The notes under the pieces are model-generated. The model was not told the DNA's origin. It saw only the letters and a list, made by a program, of their open reading frames with translations, and ran no database searches. Shown here one piece after another: positions 12,669 through 25,200 of a stretch of 64,000 bases of DNA. The stretch's first letter is position 1. Each line of letters opens with the position of its first letter. Position numbers and translations under genes: made by a program. Source of the stretch: Bufo bufo (taxonomy: Eukaryota; Chordata; Amphibia; Anura; Bufonidae); assembly GCF_905171765.1 (NCBI RefSeq), contig NC_053395.1, positions 189,041,577 to 189,105,576 on the forward strand. The letters are read 5' to 3'.

Positions 12669-13576
12669 CTTCCTGCTGCAGTGTACTATTATGGCACAGA
12701 GCATGAAGGGGTTAAGATAAAAGGAATGATACATGCTGGACTACAGGGATCATATAACCTTTAAAATATATCGGAGTTGTCAGTATCAAGCAGTTAGGGG
12801 CAAATGGTTCACTTACAGGTATGGCGCCAGTTTTGCCATGGGTGCTAAAATAAATGCTTATATATAAGTCTATTATTTTGGTTTTTGGGGTGAATTATAA
12901 AACTTGGCCCATTTTACTGATTTGGACCCTGTGCAAAAAGAATGTGGGTGCCATATTTGACAACTTTTGAAAATTGTGCCACAGCAAAACCCGAAGCAGT
13001 AAGTTATGAGGTGCTTAAAGGCCTAACTTGAACCTCATGCAAAATCTGCAATGCAGTCCCCTTCCTGCCAGGCACTGTTCACAACATCAGTGTCTTCATA
13101 TGGTCCTTGGGGGCCCCTGAAGCACTGTTTGCTGGATGTGACTGTTACTTCTGCATCCTGTATAGCTACTCTCCTGTGCAGGAGTTCTGTCTAGTGCTGT
13201 ACGGGGTCCATAGAGATGGCTTTACTGTGTCTACAAGTTCTTACTAATCTATTTTCTTCACGTATTACCCTGCAGTATGACATTGCACCACTAGATGGCA
13301 ATGTTGTCTTATATTGTACATTCTGCAAAATGCTTCACTATAAATAATTCAATATTTATTACCTTAACAAATGAATCATAAAGTCATTATTTTCTCACAT
13401 AGAAACATCATAATTTCTGACATAATATTCAGGTTATTTTCCATGAAGCAACAGTTTTGTTTCTATTTTTGTTTTAAGAAAATAACAATTTATAGCGCTT
13501 CATATAGTCATCTTCAAATCCTAGAAAACTAGGCAAACCCTATAGTAATTGACCTATGGATAGAAAAGACTCCCTA
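12669..13576. other. Non-coding, no recognised feature
   Basis: No ORF with recognisable similarity. Short MITE-like scraps may be present, but I see no paired ends or target duplication. Confidence 0.4.
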
Positions 13577-13580
13577 TTAA

Positions 13581-14031
13581 AAGAGATTATACCATGATTG
13601 ATGTAAAAATTAAAATCAGACATCATATAATACATGACAATATCTTTTTATCAAAGCTAGAACCAGCCCTGTACCTCACATGGATCCGGAGATCTCCCCA
13701 TTTACTGTTCCATTTACTGTTGCTCTGCTAGATTCTCTTCAGGCTGGAAGCTCAGGGGACGTGTCCTTTCTGATGCAGCTCTCTCCCTGTAACTGCCACA
13801 GCTTTCAACAGAATATATGGCTGGTGTCAGTTAAAGATTTAAACTGAGTAGGTTCAGCCAAAGATGGACAAAAAAAAAGGAACAGAACAAACAGCAGGTG
13901 GCGCTATACAGATATATTTTATTGAATAACTCACTGGCTATACAATTTTTTTTATTACATGCAATTACAAAAGTATTCAGAACCAGGTGCTAGTCTGAAA
14001 ATTGTAGAATATGTTATGTGACACAACCCCT
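13581..14031. mobile_element. 0.45-kb MITE with TTAA flanks
   Basis: TTAA lies at 13577-13580 and 14032-14035. The left end AAGAGATTATACCATG is a degraded inverted match to the right end TGTGACACAACCCCTT. A second, inverted copy flanks and is split by the LTR element at 25484-30034, which confirms it as a dispersed family. Confidence 0.65.
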
Positions 14032-14389
14032 TTAAGGCACTCTTGTCATTCAGGATAGGCAGTTTAAACCAGACCATACGTATGAGGCCTTAATGGGTAT
14101 AAACAAACGGGTTATAGAAGCATTAATTTCTTTAAGTGTCATAAAGAAATAACCTAACATACATTTATGATTAGTGGATCCCATTCAAGGTTCTGCAGAA
14201 TCCTGGTGTCTATTTAACCTGGGAGTCAGTGGATGACAGCAGAAAGAGATGTCTAAGTTTCCTACTTTTCCATCATCCTCCCACCTTCTCAACACCCCAT
14301 CCTGCCACCCCCAATACTGTGTCTGTTGTGCCCCCCAATACTATCCTGCAGAAACAGTTCCCCTGAAAATACTGGTACCACACAGATAG

Positions 14390-15147
14390 TGCGCTAGTAC
14401 AAAAGATACCCCTTACCTTTTAGAACAGACCCCCATATCAAACCTCAGATGAGACACCCCATCTCAGACCAGACCTTCTTTAGACCTCTATGTCAGACCC
14501 CATATCAGACCTCAGATTAGACCCCCATTAGACCTCCATGTCAAACCCCCAATATCAGACCTCAGATAAGACCCCATTAGACCTCCATGTCAACCCCCCC
14601 AATATTAAACCCCCATTAAGCCTCCAGACCCCCCCATATCAGATCTCAGACCAGACCCCCATTAGACCTCTCGGACCCCTATTAGACCTAGAGACCCCAA
14701 TATCAGACCTCCAGACCCCCATATCAGACCCCCATTACACCTCCAGACTACCACTAGACTTACAGACCCTCATATCAGACCTCAGACCAGACATCCAGAC
14801 CCCAATTAGACATCAGATCCCCCATATCAGACCTCAGATCAGACTGTAAAATAAATAAAGTAACTGACCTCTCCTGCTCCGCCACCACTCTCCCGGCTCG
14901 GCGGTCTCCCTGCCCTCTTCTCGGGGCCCACGCTGCACAGTCGCCTGCAGCATCAGGTCACAGTGCGCTCTGTACATCCTGACGCAGCAGCGCGGGCCCC
15001 AGGAAGAGCAAGCAGGAGGAAGGGTAAGTACAGCGCTCACAGCGCTTCACTCCCCCCGCCTCCTGCATGCTAGTGAGCGAACTGCATCTTACAAAGGAAA
15101 ATATACAGCACCACTGGCGACGGCTGCAACCCCTATAGCTACGCCAG
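14390..15147. repeat. Pyrimidine-rich degenerate repeat block
   Basis: From about 14430 to 14850 the + strand repeats short blocks such as CATATCAGACCTC and CCCCATTAGACCTC. It is followed by a GC-rich segment ending TAGCTACGCCAGTG at about 15134-15147, which resembles the end of the GGGGCGTAGCTA hAT-type MITEs at 40149 and 54624. Reverse-oriented blocks of the same kind occur at 42681-42997. This is probably a degenerate non-autonomous hAT copy, but I cannot place its left end. Confidence 0.55.
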
Positions 15148-15810
15148 TGCATGTGACCGTACATGTTGAATTGGTGAATGCACAGTTCGGATCTCATGCC
15201 AAGATTCAATCTGTGGATGTGCCAGTGAATGTGCCGGGATAACAGGGCCAGGCAGAAAAACAGTAATTGGTCCTGTCACTCAAAGGGGAGTGCTTAACTA
15301 GGAAAGGCGGTGGTACAGTAATGCTCTTAGGGGCTAGGCCCACCAAACCTAATTAGCATATTAAATAAAGTGCATATTACTAAAGGATTATTTAACTCAG
15401 CTTGATCAACCCTAAAAGGCAATATGTCTGGTCTAACAGGGTTGATCATGCTCACAAATGCTCTTTAATAATTTTTTAAGCTTCTCCAAATGCACCGCAC
15501 AACCAGGGGTGTTCACAGATCTCATAGGCCCCCATAGCAAAACCTAGTATGGGCCCCCTACAACTAGTTTCCCAGTGCACTTGCGTTAATCACCCCCAGG
15601 CAATGGTGAACGTGCACAATGTGTCAGATTTCTGATGAATTTATGTTTTTTTAATCGAGTGGAAGAAATTTTTGTTAAATACAAATTGTAATTAAAAAAA
15701 GTTGCCTTTGGCCTGACCTTCTTTATCCAACATTTATGTTGGAAAGGGGGGAATAGGTGCTTCAGATATATGACGCTCATTCTGAACACCATATTTCTCA
15801 ATGTATTTAC
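15148..15810. other. Non-coding, mixed repeat scraps
   Basis: No gene is recognised. A fragment near 15500-15570 (TAGGCCCCCATAGC, TATGGGCCCCCTA) resembles the left part of the GGGGCGTAGCTA MITE family. Confidence 0.4.
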
Positions 15811-16100
15811 TAGAGATGAGTGAAGTTTTTAAATATTTGATTCAGCACCTTCGCTGAAGTTCCTCAAGAAATTGGATTCATTACAAATCACGAAGCGCTA
15901 TAAATCAGGTTTACCCAGGCCGATGTGCCTGGGTACGGCCACATGGAGCAGCTGTGTTGCGGACGGGTTGCGGCTATGCTACGGTGAAGAACCGCGTAAC
16001 CAATTAGCCCGCAGCTGCCTTTCATGTAATAATAACGACCACACTGTATCGTTGATCTTCATTGTTAACGGCTGCGTGGCACCTTTAATGCACCTTTAAA
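15811..16100. mobile_element. Probable left end of a degenerate hAT-type MITE
   Basis: TAGAGATGAGTGAA at 15811 looks like a hAT-type terminus seen in many amphibian MITEs. A matching right part may be near 22560-22650 (AATTCGGATTCG and GGTTCACTTCAC), which would put the LINE and Penelope insertions inside it. The right terminus is too degraded for a firm call. Confidence 0.35.
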
Positions 16101-16324
16101 CAGGGGCTGTTGCTGATCTGGGGTTTGGCTGGTGAGGTCAGGGGACAATACGCTGGCATACCCACTTATCCAAACCCAGCGCTCTCCTGCCCTACTGGTG
16201 GGAGCCCTTTTTTTTCCCATCTGCTTTTCCTCCTTTTCCATATCATCTAATATCGATGAGAATATGTCATCAGGGACATCCAGCTCCACCTCTCTCTGCA
16301 TCTTGCTGACTTTTCTAAAACATG

Positions 16325-16919
16325 TGCAAAGAAAAAGGGGTTAGTCAGCACGTCCCAGTGCGCAGGCGCACGCTGCCATGGCCATAAACATAGAAAAAAA
16401 TGGACAATGCAACAGCACTCTGCAAACCAGATAGATAAAGTACAATAATGCCATAGTCACAACAAATATTATAGTGCTAATGCTACGCTTATTTATAGAG
16501 TGAGATGCTTGGCAAATGCATTTAGTACAAAACCATTTGAGCCTGTCTGCCAAACGTCAAGGCGATCTCTGTAAGATGGGAACCTAACACTAAATACTAC
16601 CTGTTATGCGCCATAAAGTTCAGGAAGTGTTGGTTCCACATGCATGCTGGGTCCACTCTGCCTTTTACCATTTTTGGTGCCATAATGGCCTCCATTACTT
16701 CCAAGGGATGCAGGTACCAACATGCATGCCGAGCCCACTCCATACCTTTCCTTGTGCCAGACGGCTTCCAATGAATGTAGTGAATGCAGGCCACAGCTTT
16801 ATACTGAAACTAATTAAAATCAGCCTATGGGGCAGACAGGCTAATCAGGAGTGCACGACTCGCTGGAGTGCCACATCTCCAGCTCTGTTAATCTGCAAAG
16901 AAAAGGGGGTTAGTCAGCA
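16325..16919. repeat. 26-bp direct repeat flanking a 543-bp segment
   Basis: Bases 16325-16350 and 16894-16919 are 26-bp direct copies that differ only in the lengths of their A and G runs (the sequence ends TTAGTCAGCA). The segment between them has no recognised ORF or paired ends. It could be a target duplication around an insertion or a local tandem duplication. Confidence 0.7.
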
Positions 16920-16924
16920 ATGAA

Positions 16925-17330
16925 AAAAGGAAATTAAAACAAGGAATTACCAAATTAAAAACAAAAGAAGGAAGGTATATGGAAGAAGATAAAGAACAAG
17001 CTGACTCCCTAAATGAATACTTCTGTTCAGTTTTTAGACTAATGAATCTTTTGATGCATGTGTCTTTACAGAGGAAGAGGTTCTAATTCAGCTGTCTAAA
17101 ATTAATACAAATAAGTCACAGGGGTCTGATGGGATAAAAGAGCTTAGCGGTGAACTAGCAAAACCATTAACAGATTTATTTAACCAATCACTGGTAACAG
17201 GGGCCGTCCAAAAAGATTGGAAATTAGCAAATGTGCCCATTCACAAGAAAGGTAGTAGGGAGGAATCGGGCAACTATAGACCAGTAAGTCTGACATCAAT
17301 AGTGGGGAAATTAATGGAAACCATACTTGA
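16925..17330 (+). pseudogene. CR1-type LINE ORF2, 5' part of split reverse transcriptase
   Basis: The translation shows the SDGI segment of the RT palm approach, DLFNQSLVTG, DWKLANV, HKKG and NYRPVSLTS followed by GKLMETIL. These are the early conserved blocks of CR1/Rex-type non-LTR reverse transcriptases. It stops abruptly in foreign sequence at about 17330 and resumes with the next expected block (VILKDRIVEHL) at about 20936. The element is 5'-truncated, with no endonuclease domain in the window. Confidence 0.85.
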
Positions 17331-17339
17331 ATTGATTCA

Positions 17340-19509
17340 TGCAATTTTTTTACAGGAGTCTCGAACTAGGCAAGCGGACCCCACCAGTACCAACAATAAT
17401 CCATCATTTAAAGTCTCCAATAAAGACTTCTATCCGGTACAGTCGAGGTCCCTTGCTCTAGATCGATATCAAGAATTAGTAGAAAATGATCTTTGTACAT
17501 TGTATGATTCCACTAAACATGTGATACATGATACTCCCCATCGCAAACATGAGAATTTGTCTCATAAGGAAAGGGGGGCTCTCAAAAGTCTCAAAGAGAT
17601 GCACAATATAGTGATCAAGGGTGCTGACAAGGGAGGAGCAGTTGTCATTTTAGATATTGGTGTCTATAAATCCCAGGTATTATCCATGTTAAATGATCCT
17701 GACACCTATAAACCTCTATCTGCAACCCTCTCCTCCCTTTTCAGTCTAAAATGGTTACTATTTTAATTTTAGGGTTGGAGAAAGGTTTTTTCACCCAGAA
17801 AGAATATGACTACATTTATGTCCAACATCCCATTGTGTCGATTTTCCATGCACAAGGGAATGTTTCCTCCTCCTTTACGCCCTATTGTAGCAGGAATCGG
17901 TTCTTTCTCCGAGAGACTTTCGGAGTGGATCGATTCCCTGCTGCAACCGCTTATTTATCATATTCCAGGTTTCCTTAGGGACACTAGGTCTGTGTTGCAG
18001 GCATTCTCGGACTTCAAATGGAAGCCTGGGTTTACCTGGATTACAGCAGATGTCACTGCTTTATACACCAGCATCCCACACGACTTAGCTTTGGTTTCTC
18101 TTCGATGATTCCTCAATAAATATAGTGATTATTCGGATGGGCTCCAAGAATATATGGGGAGAGTGGTGGAGTTCCTCCTCCAGCACAATTTTTTCCTGTT
18201 CGATTCTATATTCTATCTTCAAGTTTCGGGGGTGTCGATGGTGGCCAAATTCTCTCCTTCCATAGCCAATATTTTTATGGCATGGTGGGAGGGGTGTTTT
18301 CTCCTCATCGACACCCACCCATTCAGTGGTCTGGTGCAGTGGTATGGTCGCTACATCGATGACCTGCTTCTTGTATGGTCTGGTGATGTGGCGGCCATAC
18401 CACTGTTCCTCGACTATATCAACTCATGTGTGGAGTCTATTTCCTTTAGTCTCCAACATCACAGCAGATGCATATGCTTTTTGGATTTGTGTCTGGAGGG
18501 GGACTGCACCACATCTGAAGTTATCACCACTACATACAGAAAGGAACTAGCAGGTAACACGATATTGCATGCCAGTTCGTGTCATCCACCCCATACAATT
18601 CAGAGTATTCCCAAAGGTGAACTCATTCGAGCTCGACGCAACTGTTTGAATATCCATTTATTCGCGCAAGAAGCTAGGAATATCACAGATAGGCTAACTG
18701 GTAGGGCTTATTGACAACAATCTGTTGCCTCCTCTGTCATTGAAGTTTCAGCCATGGACAGAGCTCCCCTTGTGTTTCCGAAAGTAAAATCACTGCCCCA
18801 GATAAATACCACACCAAAATGCAAACACGATTTCACTCCCTTTGTGACACAATATAGCCTGGAATATGATCGCATATACAAAATTATTAAGAAATATCTT
18901 CCTTTATTGTCATGCGATAGTCAGTGTATGGACATTGTCGCAGAGGGAGTCAAGTGTACAGCAAGAAGGGCTCCAACCTTGGGCAATTCCTTAAGTCCCA
19001 GCTTGTTCTCTGAAAAGGTTTTGCAGAGACCAACCTGGCTCAATAACAAGGGCAGCTATAAATGTGGTCATGCCAAATGCATTTGTTGCAATCATACTAG
19101 AGCCACAAAAAAGTTTAAATCTACTGCTAATAATAAGGAATTTACCATACAGTCCTATCTTAACTGCAACACAAAGTTCGCAGTCTATTTGATAACATGC
19201 GAACTATGTCAGTTGTAATATGTTGGGTGTACCACGAATGAAATAAAAACTCGCATACGCAAGCATATTTCAGATATCCCACACTACGAAAACCGCAACG
19301 TGTCTGCTGTCAGCACACACTTTGCGATTTTGCATGCAGGTGACACCTCTAATCTGGTGGTTCAAGGAATCGAGAGAGTTTTTCTTCCCACCAGAGGGGG
19401 CGACCATAGGAGGAAACTTTTAAATCGAGAGGCATATTGGATTTTTCAGCTGGGCTCAAGACAGGCTCAAGGTCTTAACAAAAGACATGATTTAATTCTA
19501 CACTATTAG
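17340..19509 (+). pseudogene. Penelope-like reverse transcriptase / GIY-YIG endonuclease, broken
   Basis: The order is a Penelope N-terminal block with LKEMHNIVIKGADKGGAV (about 17600), an RT with LRPIVAG (17875), DVTALYTSIPH (about 18050), VSMVAKFSPS (18230) and YIDDLLLVW (18350), a cysteine cluster CGHAKCICC (19060), then YLITCELC and YVGCT (19190-19235), which correspond to the GIY and YIG halves of the nuclease. A TAA at 19216-19218 separates the two halves. Frame changes near 17750-17810 and 18105, plus a TGA near 18712, also break it. Penelope enzymes copy RNA at exposed DNA ends; this copy cannot make a full protein. Confidence 0.9.
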
Positions 19510-19676
19510 GGGAGTTTTCCTTTTCTCCCTTTTGTGTTCAGATGTTTCATTATCATTATATTTTTCTGCTTTGCCATTGTCTTTTATATATGCACCAACT
19601 ACGTATTTATGTAGATGCTTTGGTCAGCACATGTGATTTTAATTTTCTCTATGTATGTTTAAAGTGATTGGACATA

Positions 19677-20617
19677 CAGTACAGACCAAAAGTTTGGACA
19701 CACGTTCTCATTCAAAGAGTTTTCTTTATTTTCATGACTATGAAGGCATCAAAACTATGAATTAACACATGTGGAATTATACACATAACAAACAAGTGTG
19801 AAACAACTGAAAATATGTCATATTCTAGGTTCTTCAAAGTAGCCACCTTTTGCTTTGATTACTGCTTTACACACTCTTGGCATTCTCTTGATGAGCTTCA
19901 AGAGGTAGTCCCCTGAAATGGTCTTCCAACAGTCTTGAAGGAGTTCCCAGAGATGCTTAGCACTTGTTGGCCCTTTTGCCTTCACTCTGCGGTCCAGCTC
20001 ACCCCAAACCATCTCGATTGGGTTCAGGTCCGGTGACTGTGGAGGCCAGGTCATCTGGCGCAGCACCCCATCACTCTCCTTCATGGTCAAATAGCCCTTA
20101 CTTTCAAAGTTTTCCCAATTTTTCGACTGACTGACTGGCCTTCACTTCTTAAAGTAATGATGGCCACTCGTTTTTCTTTACTTAGCTGCTTTTTTCTTGC
20201 CATAAAATACAAATTCTAACAGTCTATTCAGTAGGACTATCAGCTGTGTATCCACCTGACTTCTCCTCAACGCCACTGATGGTCCCAACCCCATTTATAA
20301 GGCAAGAAATCCCACTTATTAAACCTGACAGGGCACACCTGTGAAGTGAAAACCATTTCAGGGGACTACCTCTTGAAGCTCATCAAGAGAATGCCAAGAG
20401 TGTGCAAAGCAGTAATCAAAGCAAAAGATGGCTACTTTGAAGAACCTAGAATATGACATATTTTCAGTTGTTTCACACTTGTTTGTTATGTATATAATTC
20501 CACATGTGTTAATTCATAGTTTTGATGCCTTCAGTGTGAATCTACAATTTTCATAGTCATGAAAATAAAGAAAACTCTTTGAATGAGAAGGTGTGTCCAA
20601 ACTTTTGGTCTGTACTG
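19677..20617 (-). mobile_element. Fold-back Tc1-like element, TA target duplication
   Basis: Both ends read CAGTACAGACCAAAAGTT or its complement and are flanked by TA (19675-19676, 20618-20619). The arms extend for roughly 200 bp: the region from 19720 to 19930 recurs inverted at about 20360-20600. The fold-back structure probably arose by internal rearrangement of a full-length Tc1 element, because a transposase fragment remains. A shorter derivative of the same family lies at 54046-54372. Confidence 0.9.
19818..20090 (-). pseudogene. Tc1-like transposase, C-terminal fragment
   Basis: The 90-residue open frame contains WPPQSPDLNPIEMVW, the conserved block around the last catalytic acidic residue of Tc1/mariner transposases. 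It runs to the usual C-terminal end close to the terminal repeat. The two upstream catalytic aspartates are absent, so it is non-functional. Confidence 0.9.
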
Positions 20618-20935
20618 TATGTGATTGCACCGTGTGTGCAGCTCTTCACGATCATGTGATCGATTGATTGCATGGCCAGCTGTGTGAGCTGCTCATATGA
20701 TGTGATCCAATTACCAGTTCGATAAGTCATGAGGAAGGACCGATATTTGTTAGTGGTCTGAAACGCGTAACCGAACATTCCTGTTTCTGTCGAAGATTTT
20801 ATGCCGCAATAAAGCTACAAATTTTTTCCACGACTTCTTGAGCTGGATTTCCTATATTTTCGAATTTACCATTACGCATCCGGGTGCGTCATCCGTGCTC
20901 GACTGGTGAAGGGGAAGGTGAGAGCTGCTGTGTGC

Positions 20936-22250
20936 TTAATGTGATTCTTAAGGATAGGATTGTGGAACATCTAAAATCCCATGAATTGAAAGATGAAAAA
21001 CAGCATGGGTTTACTTCAGGGAGATCATGTCAAACTAATCTTATTGATTTTTTTGATTGGGTGACTAAAATAATAGATGGCGGAGGGGCAGTAGACATCG
21101 CTTATCTAGACTTTAGTAAGGCTTTTGATACTGTCCCACATAGAAGGCTTATCAATAAACTGCAGTCTTTGTGCATGGACTCCCATATTGTTGAATGGAT
21201 TAGGCAGTGGCTGAGGGACAGACAACAGAGGGTTGCAGTCAATGGAGTATATTCAGACCATGGTCTTGTTACCAGTGGGGTACCTCAGGGATCTGTTCTG
21301 GGACCCATATTGTTTAATATCTTTATCAGCGAAATTGCAGAAGGCCTCGATAGTAAGGTGTGTCTTTTTGCTGATGACACAAAGATTTTGTAACAGGGTT
21401 GATGTTCCTGGAGGGATACACCAAATGGAAAAGGATTTAGGAAAACTAGAAATCTGGCAACTAAAATTTAATGTTGATAAGTGCAAGATAATGCACCTGG
21501 GGCATAAAAACCCAAGAGCAGAATATAAAATCAGTGATACAGTCCTAACCTCAGTATCTGAGGAAAGAGATTTAGGGGTCATTATTTCAAAGACTTAAAG
21601 GTAGGCAGACAATGTCATAGAGCAGCAGGAAATGCTAGCAGAATGCTTGGGTGTATAGGGAGAGGCATTACTAGTAGAAAGAGGGAGGCGCTCATGCCGC
21701 TCTACAGAGCACTAGTGAGACTTCATTTGGAGTATTGTGCTCAGTACTGGAGACCATATCTCCAGAAGGATATTGATACTTTGGAGAGAGTTCAGAGAAG
21801 AGCTACTAAACTGGTACATGGATTGCAGGATAAAACTTACCAGGAAAGATTAAAGGACCTTAACATGTATAGCTTGGAAGAAAGACGAGACAGAGGGGAT
21901 ATGATAGAAACTTTTAAATACATAAAGGGAATCAACAAGGTAAAAGAGGAAAGAATATTTAAAAGAAGAAAAACTGCTACAAGAGGACATAGTTTTAAAT
22001 TAGAGGGGCAAAGGTTTAAAAGTAATATCAGGAAGTATTACTTTACTGAGAGAGTAGTGGATGCATGGAATAGCCTTCCTGCAGAAGTGGTAGCTGCAAA
22101 TACAGTGAAGGGGTTTAAGCATGCATGGGATAGGCATAAGGCCATCCTTCATATAAGATAGGGCCAGGGGCTATCCATAGTATTCAGTATATTGGGCAGA
22201 CTAGATGGGCCAAATGGTTCTTATCTGCCGACACATTCTATGTTTCTATT
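20936..22250 (+). pseudogene. CR1-type LINE ORF2, 3' part, with LINE tail
   Basis: The frame resumes with QHGFTSGRSCQTNL, then AYLDFSKAFDTVPH, SGVPQGSVLGPILFN and FADDTK (RT catalytic block, about 21370). It is followed by LEYCAQYW and ERVQRRATK (about 21730-21810) and a C-terminal AWNSLPAEVV (about 22065). A TAA right after the FADD block (about 21391), a stop near 21596 and a frame change break the ORF. The 3' end near 22190-22250 carries a tail ending TTCTATGTTTCTA. Order and motifs are those of CR1-like non-LTR elements. Confidence 0.9.
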
Positions 22251-22259
22251 TATGACTGA

Positions 22260-25200
22260 TGTAGGAATAAATAAAGCCAACACAGAATAAGTCTCCCTGC
22301 AGTCTCGTCTCCTTCTCCAATATTCTTCTATTAATCATTTTCAGCAACACTGTCCCTAGCACATGAGCGCTTGCCACGTCTCTCCCTATGCTCAGCTCAC
22401 AGGACAATGGCAGAGACCACGCGGGATGAGGGCTTTATATGGCTGTGACATCACAGGGGGGTGGCTATCTGCGAATTGGCTGGCTGCATGGCATTATGGA
22501 TGATCTTGCTTTCCCGGGCTTCTTACTTTCACTTTGTAACATATGCAGCCGTCATTTTAGGAAAATGCGAGAGGAAATTCGGATTCGTTGTGTATCAAAG
22601 TTTTCCTAAACTTCGAACTGAATTCCACTTTGAATGGTTCACTTCACATAAAATACAATGATAAATCTCCTACTTCTCTTCTATTACAAAGCTGGGTGCC
22701 TGCAGCCACCACTAGGGGGAGCTCAGTGAATAGGACGTAATACAACTATCATGGAAGCTGTAATAATCTCTTTGTATTGAGCTCCCCTAGTGGCGGTGGT
22801 GTGAAAATGCTATGTTTTCAGACGGAGAAGAGAAGAACAGGTTCATTGCTAGGCCCCCTCCTTCTAGGGCCCAATAGCAGTCGTGTCGTCTGCCTCTTTT
22901 GCAGGTACGCCACTGCACACAGCATACAGCTCAGTCAGTGATTCTAAACCCCTTGAAATTATTGTAATTGAAACCTGAGAGCAGAAGCTTGCCTCAAACT
23001 GCAAATGAATGCGACCGTCTCTGCGTCTCAGCCGAATTTCTCCCCACTGATTGGAGCAACAAGTTAGAACACATATACCACAGTCTTATCTGCTGCCAGC
23101 AGGGCATATATTACGCCTGCCCCTCCTGCTGAGGGCTCCGCAGAAAGGCATCCGCAGGCTGGATATCATGCTTTTTTGTTATTCTATGTAATCCTTTAGG
23201 ATAATTTAACTCAGTTGGAAATTGTTCAAGAAAGTCATTAAGTGAACTCCAGTTTATGATTAAAAGATGTCCGCACTTTACCTCTGACCGTTAAGAATTT
23301 CTGTTCTATGATGTTAATTAGTGTCCCCTACTTTCGTCTTCTGAGACAGTGAATATAAGGACACTGTCTGGGTAATTACGGATTGTATCCCTATATTACT
23401 TCTCCCAGCTCAAGTATCGAAATAAAGTGTTAAAGGGGGCCGTCAGCCCCCCCCCCCCCCATTTTCTTTTTAATGAGGATCAGGAAAGTGTCTAATAGAA
23501 AAAAAAAAACACTCATCCTTTCCAGCGTACAGGATACCATCCCTGCTCCTACCGGTCAGCGGCGGATTGGAAGTTTGATATCCTATCTGTGATCACGTGC
23601 ACCACTCCAGCCATTTAGTGTTACTATGTTCCCAAGCAGTATGTGACCACTGAGCCTCCGGGGGACGGAATCCTTGTGCTAGAATGAAGTGGGTTTGAAA
23701 AAGTCCACTAGAGTACCAGAAGATCCTCTGGTGGGCCCAAACTCTGATACCATGGTGAGCCCAAAAGGTCCAGGAGAAGAAAAACATTTGGAGTGCCTTT
23801 GTAGACAATGGGGATGACTTACGAAGACCAGTATTCTAGTAAGAGTCGGCTAATTTATGAGGAGACATGTGCCTCGGAATAAATTAGTTGAATCTAAGGC
23901 AGTCTGTGCACCAGGGCGTAAATTAGTAAATTTGTAGCCCCAACACACGCCCCCCGCTCCCAGCCAACTGCCAAGATGAAGTAATACCAGCCATGAGACT
24001 AAATACTGTTGCCTGGCTGGTTAAAAAAGGGAGATTTTACAACTAAATTAATTACATAACTAAATTACAACTAAATTTTTACAAAGAAAATAGCCTCAAG
24101 CCCCCTAATAAAGCTCTCATGTAGCAGGAGGGAGGTATTAATCCAGTGCAGCGCTGGCCCACTTCGCTTTTTCCAGGCCGCCTAAAGGTCGGGGTTTAGT
24201 CTCACCTAGCCTTAGTAATGACCAGATGAGACGACCCCTTAAGAGTTTGCCTGGTTTGGACTACACAATATTGCTAGTCCCTTTGGCAATGAGGTGAACA
24301 ACTTTAATTGCTGGCCAACAAGTCTGCCAGAGGCTGTTCCTTAGGGGTCGATCCCAATTGAAGAACCTCCCTTGTTACATCCACATGTCTTAATTTTTTT
24401 TCAAAAAAGACTCTGCTTGGTGTAAAATGAAAACAATAAGTTATACTCACCTTACCAATCCCCCACTGCCCTCCATCCGATACTTCATGGTTCCCCATCA
24501 GTCTCTTCTTCCTGGTCAACATGCAGAAAGTGACTGCTTAATTAAACACTGGCTAAGGTAGGTCACCAGTGTGGCCATTGATTGGCTGAACAGTCATTTC
24601 CTGTGTGTCAAGGGGGACCAGGAAGTCGAGACCCATGGAGGACCTTGAAGCATTAGAACAGGAGCATCAGGGATTGGTTTGATTAGAGTTTGTGTTGGTA
24701 AAACTTGAGCTACATTTTTTCAACAACACATTGTTTGATCAATTTTCCGCATTTTTAAACCTAACACTTGTCTAGGATTTTTTAACTCCACCCCCCTATT
24801 GGAAAGATATGATTATTTTAAAAAACCTGCGGTGATACATTCCTGAACCCGGCCTAAGGCAGACAACTCCTTTAACACTTTAAGCTGCTGTAAGACTATA
24901 TTAAGGAATAGCACAATTTATTTTCTAATTTTCTCTACCTGTAAATCTTAGGCTTCGTTTTGGGCTTAATCTATTATTTAGGCACATATTATGGAAGCTC
25001 TTCGGGTTGCTTTTGTTTTTTTGACTACTATTTGGCACATAAATGACGGACCAACAGTTAACAGCCTGGATATAAACTGCAACCCAAATTTAAGACCTAG
25101 GGTGATTTTCTTTTCGTGATTTATCGTTGCATACTCCAGCGTTCTGTGCTGTTCTCTTTGTCCTTCCTTCAAATATAACAAAAAGGGGGAAAGAGGTTCC

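Larger units (their letters stand above)
17331..20935 (+). mobile_element. Penelope-like element inserted in the CR1-type LINE
   Basis: This 3.6-kb insertion carries a Penelope-type reverse transcriptase, a GIY-YIG-like region, an AATAAA-like signal near 20811 and a terminal region with GAAACGCG. It contains a later Tc1 insertion at 19677-20617. Boundaries are taken from where the interrupted LINE frame stops and resumes, so each may be off by about 10 bp. I cannot confirm a target duplication. Confidence 0.8.

Noticed and set aside
16065..16301. 78-residue minus-strand acidic/basic frame (DDIFSSILDDMEKEEKQ) as a transposon accessory protein
   Set aside because: Suggestive composition but no recognised domain and no paired element ends around it.
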